From NCBI GenBank assembly GCA_023390555.1, contig JAEWCQ010000014.1, positions 1 to 64,000 on the forward strand: a stretch of 64,000 nt of DNA. Direction: 5' to 3'. Both the position numbers and the translations under genes were made by a program. Numbering within the stretch: position 1 is the stretch's first letter; the number at the start of each line of letters is the position of its first letter. The notes beneath the pieces were generated by a model. That model did not search any database. It saw nothing but the letters and a program-made list of their open reading frames with translations, and was not told where the DNA came from. Positions 43,369 through 49,907 of this stretch are shown one piece after another. The DNA comes from Bacillota bacterium. Lineage in GTDB: Bacteria; Bacillota; Clostridia; Lachnospirales; Lachnospiraceae.

Positions 43369-43399
43369 AAAGCACCTACTTAATTGTAGGTGCTTTTTT
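43369..43399. terminator. Second terminator downstream of the small RNA
   Basis: AAAGCACCTAC and GTAGGTGCTTT form a perfect 11-bp stem around TTAATT, followed by T residues. The flanks suit either direction. Confidence 0.75.
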
Positions 43400-43599
43400 G
43401 TGTATTAGAAATTCATCTCTGTAATTAATAGAATGGAAAATTAAAAAGAAGTTTATCAAAATTAATTAAGAAAATAATTTATAACAAAATAAGAAATATT
43501 CTGTTTTTTATTACAATATAATCCATTATTCGATATTTATTTTTATAAAGCGAAAATACAATAATAATTTTTAATAACTATAATAATTAACTTTTATTA

Positions 43600-43628
43600 T
43601 TGACAAACATATATGCTTATGGGATAAT
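43600..43628 (+). promoter_or_regulatory. Promoter of the membrane/secreted cargo pair
   Basis: TTGACA at 43600-43605 and GATAAT at 43623-43628, 17-base spacer, 40 bases before the first gene. Confidence 0.65.
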
Positions 43629-43668
43629 TTGAAAAATCAAAAATGTAATTAGATAAGGGGCTGAGTTT

Positions 43669-44109
43669 ATGAAAAACTATAAAAACTACAACAAAATTTC
43701 TCTATTATTTTATTTATTTCCACTATTATTTTTGAAATTAAACTGGTATCAGCATATTGTGAGAAATGATAGTAAAGTGACTTTGACTCCAGGAAATGGA
43801 GTAGACTTTTTTTCTTCGCATTCTGGTTTGATTCTCATTTTATTTCTATTAATGATAATTATTCAAATCTATTCTGTATATCATTCTACTCGTTCTATGT
43901 ATATTTTATCATTTGGCATCTCTATTATTTGTTTTTCTATTTTATTATTTTTCCCATATCTGGATAATATAAAAATGTTACAAGTTTCAACCTTATTTAA
44001 TTTTTATTATGATTTTGGATTTTATATTGTTGCGGGAGGTATGCTTATAGGCATATTATTAAAAATAATATCATTTTATCTTTTTACACGAAGGGAGAAA
44101 AAAGTATGA
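43669..44109 (+). CDS. Four-helix membrane protein of unknown function
   Basis: 146 residues with four likely membrane helices (about 10-22, 46-66, 73-93, 112-135) and a short basic C-terminal tail. Not recognised. It is expressed from its own promoter inside the prophage and its stop overlaps the start of the next gene (ATGA), so the two are translationally coupled. A membrane protein paired with a secreted protein suggests an export helper, an immunity protein or a superinfection-exclusion factor. None of these is demonstrated. Confidence 0.65.
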   Translation: MKNYKNYNKISLLFYLFPLLFLKLNWYQHIVRNDSKVTLTPGNGVDFFSSHSGLILILFLLMIIIQIYSVYHSTRSMYILSFGISIICFSILLFFPYLDNIKMLQVSTLFNFYYDFGFYIVAGGMLIGILLKIISFYLFTRREKKV

Positions 44110-44825
44110 AAAAAGCAATAGCTTTATCACTTGTATTAACAGTTATGTTTAGTCTATTTCAACCATACACTGTTAAAGCAAAAAACATTTCAGAAATAAG
44201 TAAAATTTATGAAGCCAATGACGGTTATGTCGCAAAAAATCTTGAAAATTTATTAAAAAAAGGGAAACCGACAAAGCCACAATCAAAAGTATTAGTAAGT
44301 AAAAATACAACAACATTAGCATCTGTATCAGATGCTAATGTACAAACGTATATAATTCAAAATGAAGAACTTACTGATGCGGACGGTGTTTCTACAGGAG
44401 TATATGCACTCACAACTGCTTCGACAATATCAACTGGAAGCACTAATGTTAGTGGATATGATCAAACAATAGCAGTAAAATGTTATTCTACTATATATTA
44501 TAATATAAAAGCAGATGCAAATGGTATTGATCATTATTGTCTTACTAAAATAAGCGGTGGATATACCAAAAGTGATAAAAGCACCGTTTTAGTTTCACAG
44601 AGTATTGTCTACGGCGAATCGGGGCCAAGTTCATTTTCTTCTAATGGTTCCTATACTGTAGATGGTTCATATGCTCCAAGTTCAACAACAACTTCATGGA
44701 GTAAATCTACTGGATTTACTGGTTATATAGCTAGAGTTGGTTATTATAGTATTGGAGCGACCTATAGTGTTAAATTGACAAAAGGATCAAGTACATGGAC
44801 ATTTTATCAGTATAATAATTTATAA
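44106..44825 (+). CDS. Secreted protein of unknown function (prophage cargo)
   Basis: 239 residues. The N-terminus MKKAIALSLVLTVMFSLF is a classical signal peptide, cleaved after about residue 26 (VKAK). The mature part is rich in Ser, Thr, Tyr and Gly with short beta-type stretches, and has a single Cys pair candidate (C125 and C140 region). No catalytic motif is seen. It overlaps the upstream membrane-protein gene by four bases and is followed by a strong terminator. This isolated, self-transcribed pair fits lysogenic conversion cargo acting on the cell surface. Confidence 0.65.
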   Translation: MKKAIALSLVLTVMFSLFQPYTVKAKNISEISKIYEANDGYVAKNLENLLKKGKPTKPQSKVLVSKNTTTLASVSDANVQTYIIQNEELTDADGVSTGVYALTTASTISTGSTNVSGYDQTIAVKCYSTIYYNIKADANGIDHYCLTKISGGYTKSDKSTVLVSQSIVYGESGPSSFSSNGSYTVDGSYAPSSTTTSWSKSTGFTGYIARVGYYSIGATYSVKLTKGSSTWTFYQYNNL

Positions 44826-44872
44826 TTTTTAACCTCCTCAAAATAAAATTTATAATATGGTTATAAGCAATA

Positions 44873-44916
44873 TTAATGTCCTTAGAATATAGTCAAACGT
44901 ATTCTAAGGACATTAA
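44873..44916. terminator. Perfect 17-bp hairpin terminator after the cargo operon
   Basis: TTAATGTCCTTAGAATA and TATTCTAAGGACATTAA are perfect inverted repeats around a 10-base loop. AT-rich flanks suggest bidirectional action. Confidence 0.75.
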
Positions 44917-45338
44917 TTATACCTAGATTGATATATAGGCGTTGTTCTCAAACTATGTTTCAATTCAATTAGAAACGTAAGTTGCTATTGTCAAAATAAA
45001 GACATTGTTTCTTATACTAAATAATCGAAAACAATCAAATTTCTATCCAAAATCTGCTATCCTAACATTTCCCCACACAATAAATAAAAATCAAAAATAG
45101 GGTTCATTTAGCGTGAAAAACGCTATAGATATACTAGATACTTCGGGGAGTACACCCTAAATCTTTCGACTCAGGGTGCATGAGTTATGAAAATTATATT
45201 AGCTGGTAGCTAATACTTCTTAAGTATAACATATTTTATAATTGATTGTATAAAATTAATATTAAATATTTGTTAAAATCAATTTTTTCAATGTGCAATT
45301 ATGCACAATGAGATTTTCGATTCAACAAAGAATGGGTG
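44917..45338. other. Gene-free stretch with short hairpins
   Basis: No supported gene. Between about 45105 and 45240 there are several small stems: TAGCG and CGCTA, TACACCCT and AGGGTGCA, ATTAGCT and AGCTAAT. This may be a structured RNA or the remains of a mobile element end. No promoter or terminator frames it clearly. Confidence 0.4.
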
Positions 45339-45590
45339 TCCCCAATTTTGGGGAGTCAGATATTAAGTTATCAGCGTTCCCAGAATTGGGAGCGTCATTG
45401 TGGCTGAGAAGTTTGGGAAAAATCATAATCATGTATTAAGGGATATTGATAATTTACTATCTGGCTGTCCAAATCTGGACAGCGAAATGTTTTTCGAAAC
45501 GACATACAAAAGTCTTCCATGAATATCGTCCGAATTACGGACGAAGAAATTCCCTTCAAAGGGAAACCGTAATGTCCGTTTTTCGGATAT
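45339..45590. repeat. Run of six short palindromes
   Basis: Six inverted repeats follow each other within 252 bases: TCCCCAATTTTGGGGA (45339-45354), TCCCA/TGGGA (45378-45391), GCTGTCC/GGACAGC (45464-45483), TCGTCCG/CGGACGA (45526-45544), TTCCCTT/AAGGGAA (45550-45565) and ATGTCCG/CGGATAT (45572-45590). A similar TTCCCTT-GAAGGGAA lies at 46593 and CCTCCAATTGGAGG at 47685. Their sequences differ but share a C-rich/AT/G-rich pattern. They overlap a decayed Rha gene. Confidence 0.65.
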
Positions 45591-45676
45591 TTAATATTAG
45601 CTGGTCGGTACGAAATTCGAACGAAGCAACGAGTAACTTAGAAGATTTTGAAAAGGCTAAGTTAAACTTAGGGTAG
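45400..45676 (+). pseudogene. Decayed Rha-family phage regulatory gene
   Basis: The frame from GTG 45400 reads VAEKFGKNHNHVLRDIDNLL and then EMFFETTYKS before a stop at 45520. The N-terminal Rha domain of phage antirepressors has this pattern (VAExFGKxHxxVLRDI ... FFxxTYKS). The expected continuation is in another frame (EYRPNYGRRN), so a frameshift interrupts the gene, and no start with a ribosome site is seen. Rha proteins interfere with host or phage regulation; this copy cannot make an intact one. Confidence 0.6.
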
Positions 45677-46256
45677 AGACAACAACGCGACCAGAGATAA
45701 GACAGCCGAACAGAAATCAAGAGAAGCCAAAGCATTGAAGGAAGTTGAGGGAGTTTTGGCGAGAAAAAGACAGGCGACATCTACAGGAGGTGTTAATCCA
45801 CAGCTTGTGGCGAATTTGCCACAAGGTGAAGCACAAATAGAACAAGGAAAAACTCGTGACATTGTAGCCAAGAAAGTCGGACGGAGAATTAAGGAGTTGG
45901 AACGGTTGTATGGGATTGAAAACGGGGGTAAGGGCGCAAATCGCTATCTACAGCTTTCTAATAAATCAAAAGCTGTAAAATCTCAAGATGATGTCGCATC
46001 TGACATGAATATATCAGTGGCAACCCTCCAAAACTACAAACTCCTTGCAGATATGATACCCGAATTATCCGACTTAGTCGATACCGCCAACTTAGTCGAT
46101 ATGGTGTTAAAAGTTTTGATCCCGTACTTTTTGGAACGGGTTGGAATAATCTTCGCCAATATGTTGGCGAATCCGCCACATCTGCCATCGATGCTAATTG
46201 TTCACGAGTATGGAAGGATTTTAGGTTTTTGGGTTCAAAGCAAAAAACCTCACTGA
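45677..46256 (+). pseudogene. ParB-like phage protein fragment, plus strand
   Basis: The open frame contains VLARKRQATSTGGVNPQL, GKTRDIVAKKVG and then RRIKELERLYGIENGG and LQNYKLLADMIPELSDLVDT. These are internal pieces of the ParB-like DNA-binding proteins common in Clostridia mobile elements. The N-terminal ParB nuclease domain is missing. After VDTANLVDM the reading passes into unrelated sequence, and a TTG at 45735 is the only start. It is a truncated relic, related to the inverted fragment at 46250-46610. Confidence 0.6.
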
Positions 46257-46610
46257 ATATCAATCATCCATTCCATGACTTCTCCCTGTTCTTCTTCTGA
46301 TAAACTTTTCATCATAGCTAGGGCAGTAGTCTTGGTTACGATGCCAGTATCTACCAAATCTGAAAGTTCTGGAATCATATCTGCGAGGAGTTTATAGTTT
46401 TGGAGGGTGCGAACATCTATGTCCATGTTTTTTGCCAGAGTTTCTTGTGTGAACGAATTTTTTTCGCCCACGATTGTTCCTTGGGTATTTGCAGAACCTT
46501 CTCTAACTCCATATAACCTCTCCAACTCTTTAATTCTCAATCCCACTTTCTTAGCTGAACCACCAACATCTCCACGTTGAATTATTGCGATTTCCCTTTG
46601 AAGGGAAGTC
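46250..46610 (-). pseudogene. ParB-like phage protein fragment, minus strand
   Basis: On the minus strand the frame reads SLQREIAIIQRGDVGGSAKK, then LRIKELERLYGVREG, LQNYKLLADMIPELSDLVDT and GIVTKTTALAMMKSLSEEEQ. It is a second copy of the C-terminal half of the ParB-like protein, inverted relative to 45677-46256. The two are about 80% identical at DNA level over the LQNYKLLADMI segment. It lacks the N-terminal domain and a convincing start. The 46250-46546 part could still be translated as a 98-residue protein. Confidence 0.55.
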
Positions 46611-46650
46611 GGTTATTATTCATATGTTCACTCTTCCTGTATAAAATATC

Positions 46651-46678
46651 TTGTCCCATTTCCAGAAGATGGTATAAT
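46651..46678 (+). promoter_or_regulatory. Promoter for the two-helix membrane protein gene
   Basis: TTGTCC at 46651-46656 and TATAAT at 46673-46678 with a 16-base spacer. Confidence 0.5.
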
Positions 46679-46704
46679 TATCTTATAGCTTAACAAATTT
46701 ATAG

Positions 46705-47178
46705 GTGGAAATACGAATCAAAGAAAGTCAAGTTTATAAAAGCTTTTCAAAAAAGAATAGAGCACTAAAAGATGGTTGGTATCCCAGTTGGAAGAAAGAA
46801 ATATTAGAATCTATTTCTGAATACTCTAAAGATGATATGAAAAATTTAATTAAAGAATATGAGATAAAGTTAGAGTTGCTTAATAATAAAAAAGCAATAA
46901 GTACGTTTGAATTTGCTACATCCGTACTTCCAAGTTTTGGTATCTTTGTGACATTAATTGTAACGCTGTCTATCAAAATTTATGATAATATTACCGTATC
47001 AAACTATTCAAGATTGATAGATGCGTGTTTTCATATTCTTGTTGGAATAATGCTTGTGCTTCTATACGCAATATTTACGACCGATTTACGATGTAGGCGT
47101 AATTCCATGAAAATTGTTTTTTACAAAGAGATTTTAGAAATTTTTCATGATAAACTTAGAAATATTAATGTGAAATAG
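46705..47178 (+). CDS. Two-helix membrane protein of unknown function
   Basis: 157 residues with a possible GTG start at 46705, although a clear ribosome site is missing. A charged, helical N-terminus (1-62) precedes two membrane segments (about 72-92 and 104-125) and a basic C-terminal tail. Family not recognised. A reasonable promoter is placed 27 bases upstream. The gene is in the prophage cargo zone just before the DUF4236 gene, possibly in one transcript. Confidence 0.5.
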   Translation: MEIRIKESQVYKSFSKKNRALKDGWYPSWKKEILESISEYSKDDMKNLIKEYEIKLELLNNKKAISTFEFATSVLPSFGIFVTLIVTLSIKIYDNITVSNYSRLIDACFHILVGIMLVLLYAIFTTDLRCRRNSMKIVFYKEILEIFHDKLRNINVK

Positions 47179-47222
47179 TTGGTAGTATGTTAATATTTAT
47201 ATTAAGAAAGATGGGTGGAGTT

Positions 47223-47675
47223 ATGGGATTAAGATTTCGAAAAAGTATTAAAATAGCACCGGGCATCAGATTAAACGTATCAAATAAAAGTGTCGGTGTC
47301 TCCGCAGGTGTAAAAGGTGCGAGGGTATCTGTTAATTCTTCTGGTAGAAAGACAACGACTGTCGGCATACCTGGTACTGGATTATCATATAGCACTTCAT
47401 CTAGTAGCAAAAGAAAAAAGAATAGTCCGAATGCTGCACCAGTTATTAGTTATGCAGATCTTCCGACCAGTACCAAAAGTAAAAAGATTACATTGTTACT
47501 CTGTATATTTCTAGGCATTTTTGGAGTACATCGTTTTTATACCGGAAAAATTGGAACAGGCATATTGTGGTTTGTAACAGTCGGTTTCTTTTTCTTTGGT
47601 TGGCTTGCTGACATTATCAGCATTTTATCTGGACACTTTATAGATGGAAATGGGAATGTAATAAGACAAGGGTAA
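47223..47675 (+). CDS. DUF4236 and TM2 domain membrane protein
   Basis: 150 residues if started at ATG 47223, where the family usually begins (MGLRFRKSIKIAPG); an in-frame ATG at 47211 is the alternative, because GGTGGAG lies very close to 47223. Residues 1-55 are DUF4236 (LNVSNKSVGVSAGVKGARVS). Residues 90-145 are a TM2 domain with two membrane helices around GVHRFYTGKIGTGILWF. This domain pair is common in bacteria and phages but has no assigned function; the TM2 part anchors it in the membrane. Confidence 0.8.
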   Translation: MGLRFRKSIKIAPGIRLNVSNKSVGVSAGVKGARVSVNSSGRKTTTVGIPGTGLSYSTSSSSKRKKNSPNAAPVISYADLPTSTKSKKITLLLCIFLGIFGVHRFYTGKIGTGILWFVTVGFFFFGWLADIISILSGHFIDGNGNVIRQG

Positions 47676-47735
47676 AGCGGTTGCCCTCCAATTGGAGGAT
47701 GAGCGCAAAAATGAAATTCATGCAGAAAAAAAATT

Positions 47736-47765
47736 AGCCTGTGACTTTTTGATCACAGGCTTTTG
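47736..47765. terminator. Bidirectional terminator between convergent genes
   Basis: AGCCTGTGA and TCACAGGCT form a 9-bp stem around an 8-base loop, with A residues on the left and TTTTG on the right. It serves both the DUF4236 gene and the minus-strand lysogeny genes. Confidence 0.75.
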
Positions 47766-47786
47766 ATTTTGAATTGATGTTATAAT

Positions 47787-48083
47787 TTATGATTCTCTAT
47801 AGATTATCCCTGTGTATTCCCATAATAATTTTGGGCTGATATAAAAATCATATTGTGTAGACTCTTTTTCTTCGCCCCATTTTCTATCAGTAATGTTCTT
47901 TTTAAATGCGAGTCCAATTGGTAAGATTCCTCTTATAATACCCTGTCGTATAAATTGCTGATCCTTACCCATAAGTTTAGCTGCTATTACTACCGGAATA
48001 TTTTTACCATCAAATTCTGGAACTTGATATATTTTGTTATCCTTTATTTCTAAATATTTTGATGTCAAATTGTTATTGTCCAT
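47787..48083 (-). CDS. Phage-associated helix-turn-helix protein
   Basis: 98 residues. The region IPVVIAAKLMGKDQQFIRQG and IIRGILPIGLAFK looks like a short DNA-binding helix-turn-helix of the kind often found beside repressors in Clostridia phages, followed by DFYISPKLLWEYTGI. AAAGGATA precedes the start. It lies downstream of the repressor gene in the same direction, so both probably belong to the lysogeny transcript. It could help maintain lysogeny, but the exact role is unknown. Confidence 0.65.
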   Translation of the reverse strand: MDNNNLTSKYLEIKDNKIYQVPEFDGKNIPVVIAAKLMGKDQQFIRQGIIRGILPIGLAFKKNITDRKWGEEKESTQYDFYISPKLLWEYTGIIYRES

Positions 48084-48124
48084 TGTTATAATTTATCCTT
48101 TCTGCATTAAAAACACCTCAGAGC

Positions 48125-48352
48125 CTATGACTCCAAGGTGTTTTCTTGTTCGTCTACATATTCTAGAATGTCTCCTGGCTGACAATTCAAATACTTGCAC
48201 AGGGCATCTATTGTTCTAGTGTCTATGTGTCCACCTTCGTGGATCTTTTTCCAAGTTGCTTGACCAATAATTTTATCTTTCTTCGTCAGAGAATATGAAG
48301 TAAGCTTTTTATTCTCTAGTATCTCTAATAGCTTATTGTAATTAATCGCCAA
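48125..48352 (-). CDS. XRE-family prophage repressor (Cro/CI-like)
   Basis: 75 residues with a TTG start at 48352 (minus strand), just after GGAGGTGATAAA. The HTH is LTSYSLTKKDKIIGQATWKK and the recognition part IHEGGHIDTRTIDALCKYLN, followed by CQPGDILEYVDE, the HTH_26/YozG type of short repressors. It is divergent from the early operon at 48605 across a 250-base region with repeated operator-like sites. This is the best candidate for the lysogenic repressor, although it lacks the cleavable C-terminal domain of lambda CI. Confidence 0.75.
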   Translation of the reverse strand: MAINYNKLLEILENKKLTSYSLTKKDKIIGQATWKKIHEGGHIDTRTIDALCKYLNCQPGDILEYVDEQENTLES

Positions 48353-48604
48353 TTTATCACCTCCAATAGATACAGTATATCAAATTCTAGCGACATTGTA
48401 TATTGACAAAATAACTAAAAATAATATAGCTAATAATTGCGATATTTGTACATTCTGCGAATTGAATATAGCTAGATATAGCGATATAATGTTGCTATCA
48501 AGTAAAACAATTCAATAATTTTTATATGGACATCGTGTCCACATAAAATCAATTAGCATTTGGACATTTTAGACCAGATGCAAAACTGATAGGAGGTGAA
48601 GCTT
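48353..48604. promoter_or_regulatory. Lysogeny switch region with early promoter and operators
   Basis: An early promoter is formed by TTGAAT (48462-48467) and TATAAT (48485-48490), 17-base spacer. ATAGCGA and TTGCTAT face each other across the -10, and a related ATAGCTA/TTGCGAT pair lies about 50 bases upstream, resembling repressor half-sites. Further on, TGGACA-TCG-TGTCCA (48527-48541) is a perfect palindrome, and TGGACATTTTAGACCA is a looser copy. These sites fit control by the repressor at 48125-48352. Confidence 0.55.
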
Positions 48605-49081
48605 ATGCTTGTGACAATGAATATTAATCAAATCACAATACCTGAAGTATTTACAAAAAGTGTACCAAAGAAAAGTAAAGTCGATAGTCATATTAAATAT
48701 TACATTAAACATGGTGCATTGCAAAAGCAGATTATCATTACACAAAAAGGAATGTTAGTTGATGGCTATTGCGATTATATCACAGCAAAGACATGTAATG
48801 TCAACGAGGTTCAATGTGAATTAAACACAAAGCGTTTAAGAAAAGGTTATGAACGCAACAGGAAGATAGGTAATAGGACACACAAGAGAGAAGTGTTATA
48901 TAATCGCCAAAATGGCAAATGTGCGATTTGCGGTAAGTATCTGCAAATACATAATAGAGCAAGTTCTGAAGACTATCTAACATTTGACCATGTGCTACCG
49001 GTATGCAAGGGTGGAAGTAATGGTTTGATCAATCTACAGGGATTATGTAAAAGTTGCAATTATAATAAGGCTGATAAGTAG
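48605..49081 (+). CDS. HNH endonuclease with ParB-like N-terminal region
   Basis: 158 residues from the ATG at 48605, seven bases after GGAGGT. The N-terminal 75 residues (HIKYYIKHGALQKQI, and LVDGYCDYITAKTCNVNEVQ) look like the short ParB/sulfiredoxin-type fold. The C-terminal part is an HNH nuclease with zinc-binding CAICGK and CKSC pairs around YLTFDHVLPVCKGGSNGLIN. It is the first gene of the early operon, so it may modify or nick DNA during replication. Which of the two domains dominates its function is unknown. Confidence 0.8.
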   Translation: MLVTMNINQITIPEVFTKSVPKKSKVDSHIKYYIKHGALQKQIIITQKGMLVDGYCDYITAKTCNVNEVQCELNTKRLRKGYERNRKIGNRTHKREVLYNRQNGKCAICGKYLQIHNRASSEDYLTFDHVLPVCKGGSNGLINLQGLCKSCNYNKADK

Positions 49082-49093
49082 GAGGACAGGAAT

Positions 49094-49396
49094 ATGAAAG
49101 GTTTGAGTTGTTTGGAATTGAAAGAAAAGTTGGAAGGTCATATTGGGGAGATTGGTTTATATGAAGAGATACGAGTTTTTGATTTTAAAAACCCACATAC
49201 GGAAAAACAGATAATCTTAACGGATGATTTTATTCATTACATAGTTGGAGTAGCAGAGGGAAAGGAAATCTTACATATAGATCTAGATAAAATAGGAAAC
49301 TTTACTTCTTACAAAGAGAAGGAAAAAGAAGTTTATAATGAAGTAATATCCATACATATTAAAGAGAATAACGAAACTATTTGTATTAAATTCTAG
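49094..49396 (+). CDS. Hypothetical early phage protein
   Basis: 100 residues, acidic, with alternating strands and charged helices and no membrane segment. Not recognised. The ATG follows AGGAGGACAGGA, and it sits 12 bases after the HNH gene and 14 bases before a 51-codon gene, so all are translated from one early transcript. Confidence 0.6.
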   Translation: MKGLSCLELKEKLEGHIGEIGLYEEIRVFDFKNPHTEKQIILTDDFIHYIVGVAEGKEILHIDLDKIGNFTSYKEKEKEVYNEVISIHIKENNETICIKF

Positions 49397-49410
49397 GAGG
49401 GTGACCATAG

Positions 49411-49566
49411 ATGATTAAATCAAACAACAATTTTGCAGTAGTGACAGATGGAAAAGAAGTAAAACAGATTGGTAAATCAGGCATCTATATGCCAACGGTA
49501 AAGCAAAAAAATAACAGCTCACAGATTAAGTGGCTGCCGGATGTGTATAAAAAGCATGAGAGTTGA
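49411..49566 (+). CDS. Small early phage protein (51 residues)
   Basis: ATG 49411 follows AGGAGGGTGACC, and the frame runs 51 codons to TGA. The product starts MIKSNNNFAVVTDGKEVKQ and ends LPDVYKKHES. It is basic and soluble. Not recognised. The strong ribosome site and the tight spacing after the previous gene support it being real. Confidence 0.6.
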   Translation: MIKSNNNFAVVTDGKEVKQIGKSGIYMPTVKQKNNSSQIKWLPDVYKKHES

Positions 49567-49907
49567 CAGAATGTATGTTCTGAGATATATTGTAAGTAGG
49601 ACATTAGGATTGTCCGAAACAACAATATAAATCACTGATGCTTTACAGTTAGATATTCAATTAGTAGTCCGCGAAGACTTAAGATATCTATGATTATACT
49701 CTGTAATTCGAGTTCTGTCAATATGAAATCTTGAAAAAGTCAAACTACTTTCCAGAATATTATTAGTATCAGTCAGACATATATCGGTCGATTAGCGATT
49801 GATATATGTCTTGATTGTATTCTTGTATCATTTTTTACAACTCATTAACCAAATAGGGAGAAGTCTACCCTACAACAACATAACATATTTTTATAGGAGG
49901 ACGTTTG
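49567..49907 (+). other. 341-base gap before the polymerase gene
   Basis: No supported gene. GACATATATC (49776-49785) and GATATATGTC (49801-49810) form a 10-bp hairpin with a 15-base loop, and the flanks can extend it imperfectly. It may stop early transcription or mark a processing site ahead of the polymerase gene. An AGGAGG site for the polymerase lies at 49895-49900. Confidence 0.5.

Larger units (their letters stand above)
43160..43668 (+). other. 508-base gap holding a small RNA candidate and two terminators
   Basis: The gap contains a promoter (43185-43213), a candidate RNA ending in a terminator (43352), a second terminator (43369-43399) and the promoter of the next operon (43600-43628). 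The remaining sequence is very AT-rich with no supported gene. Confidence 0.6.
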
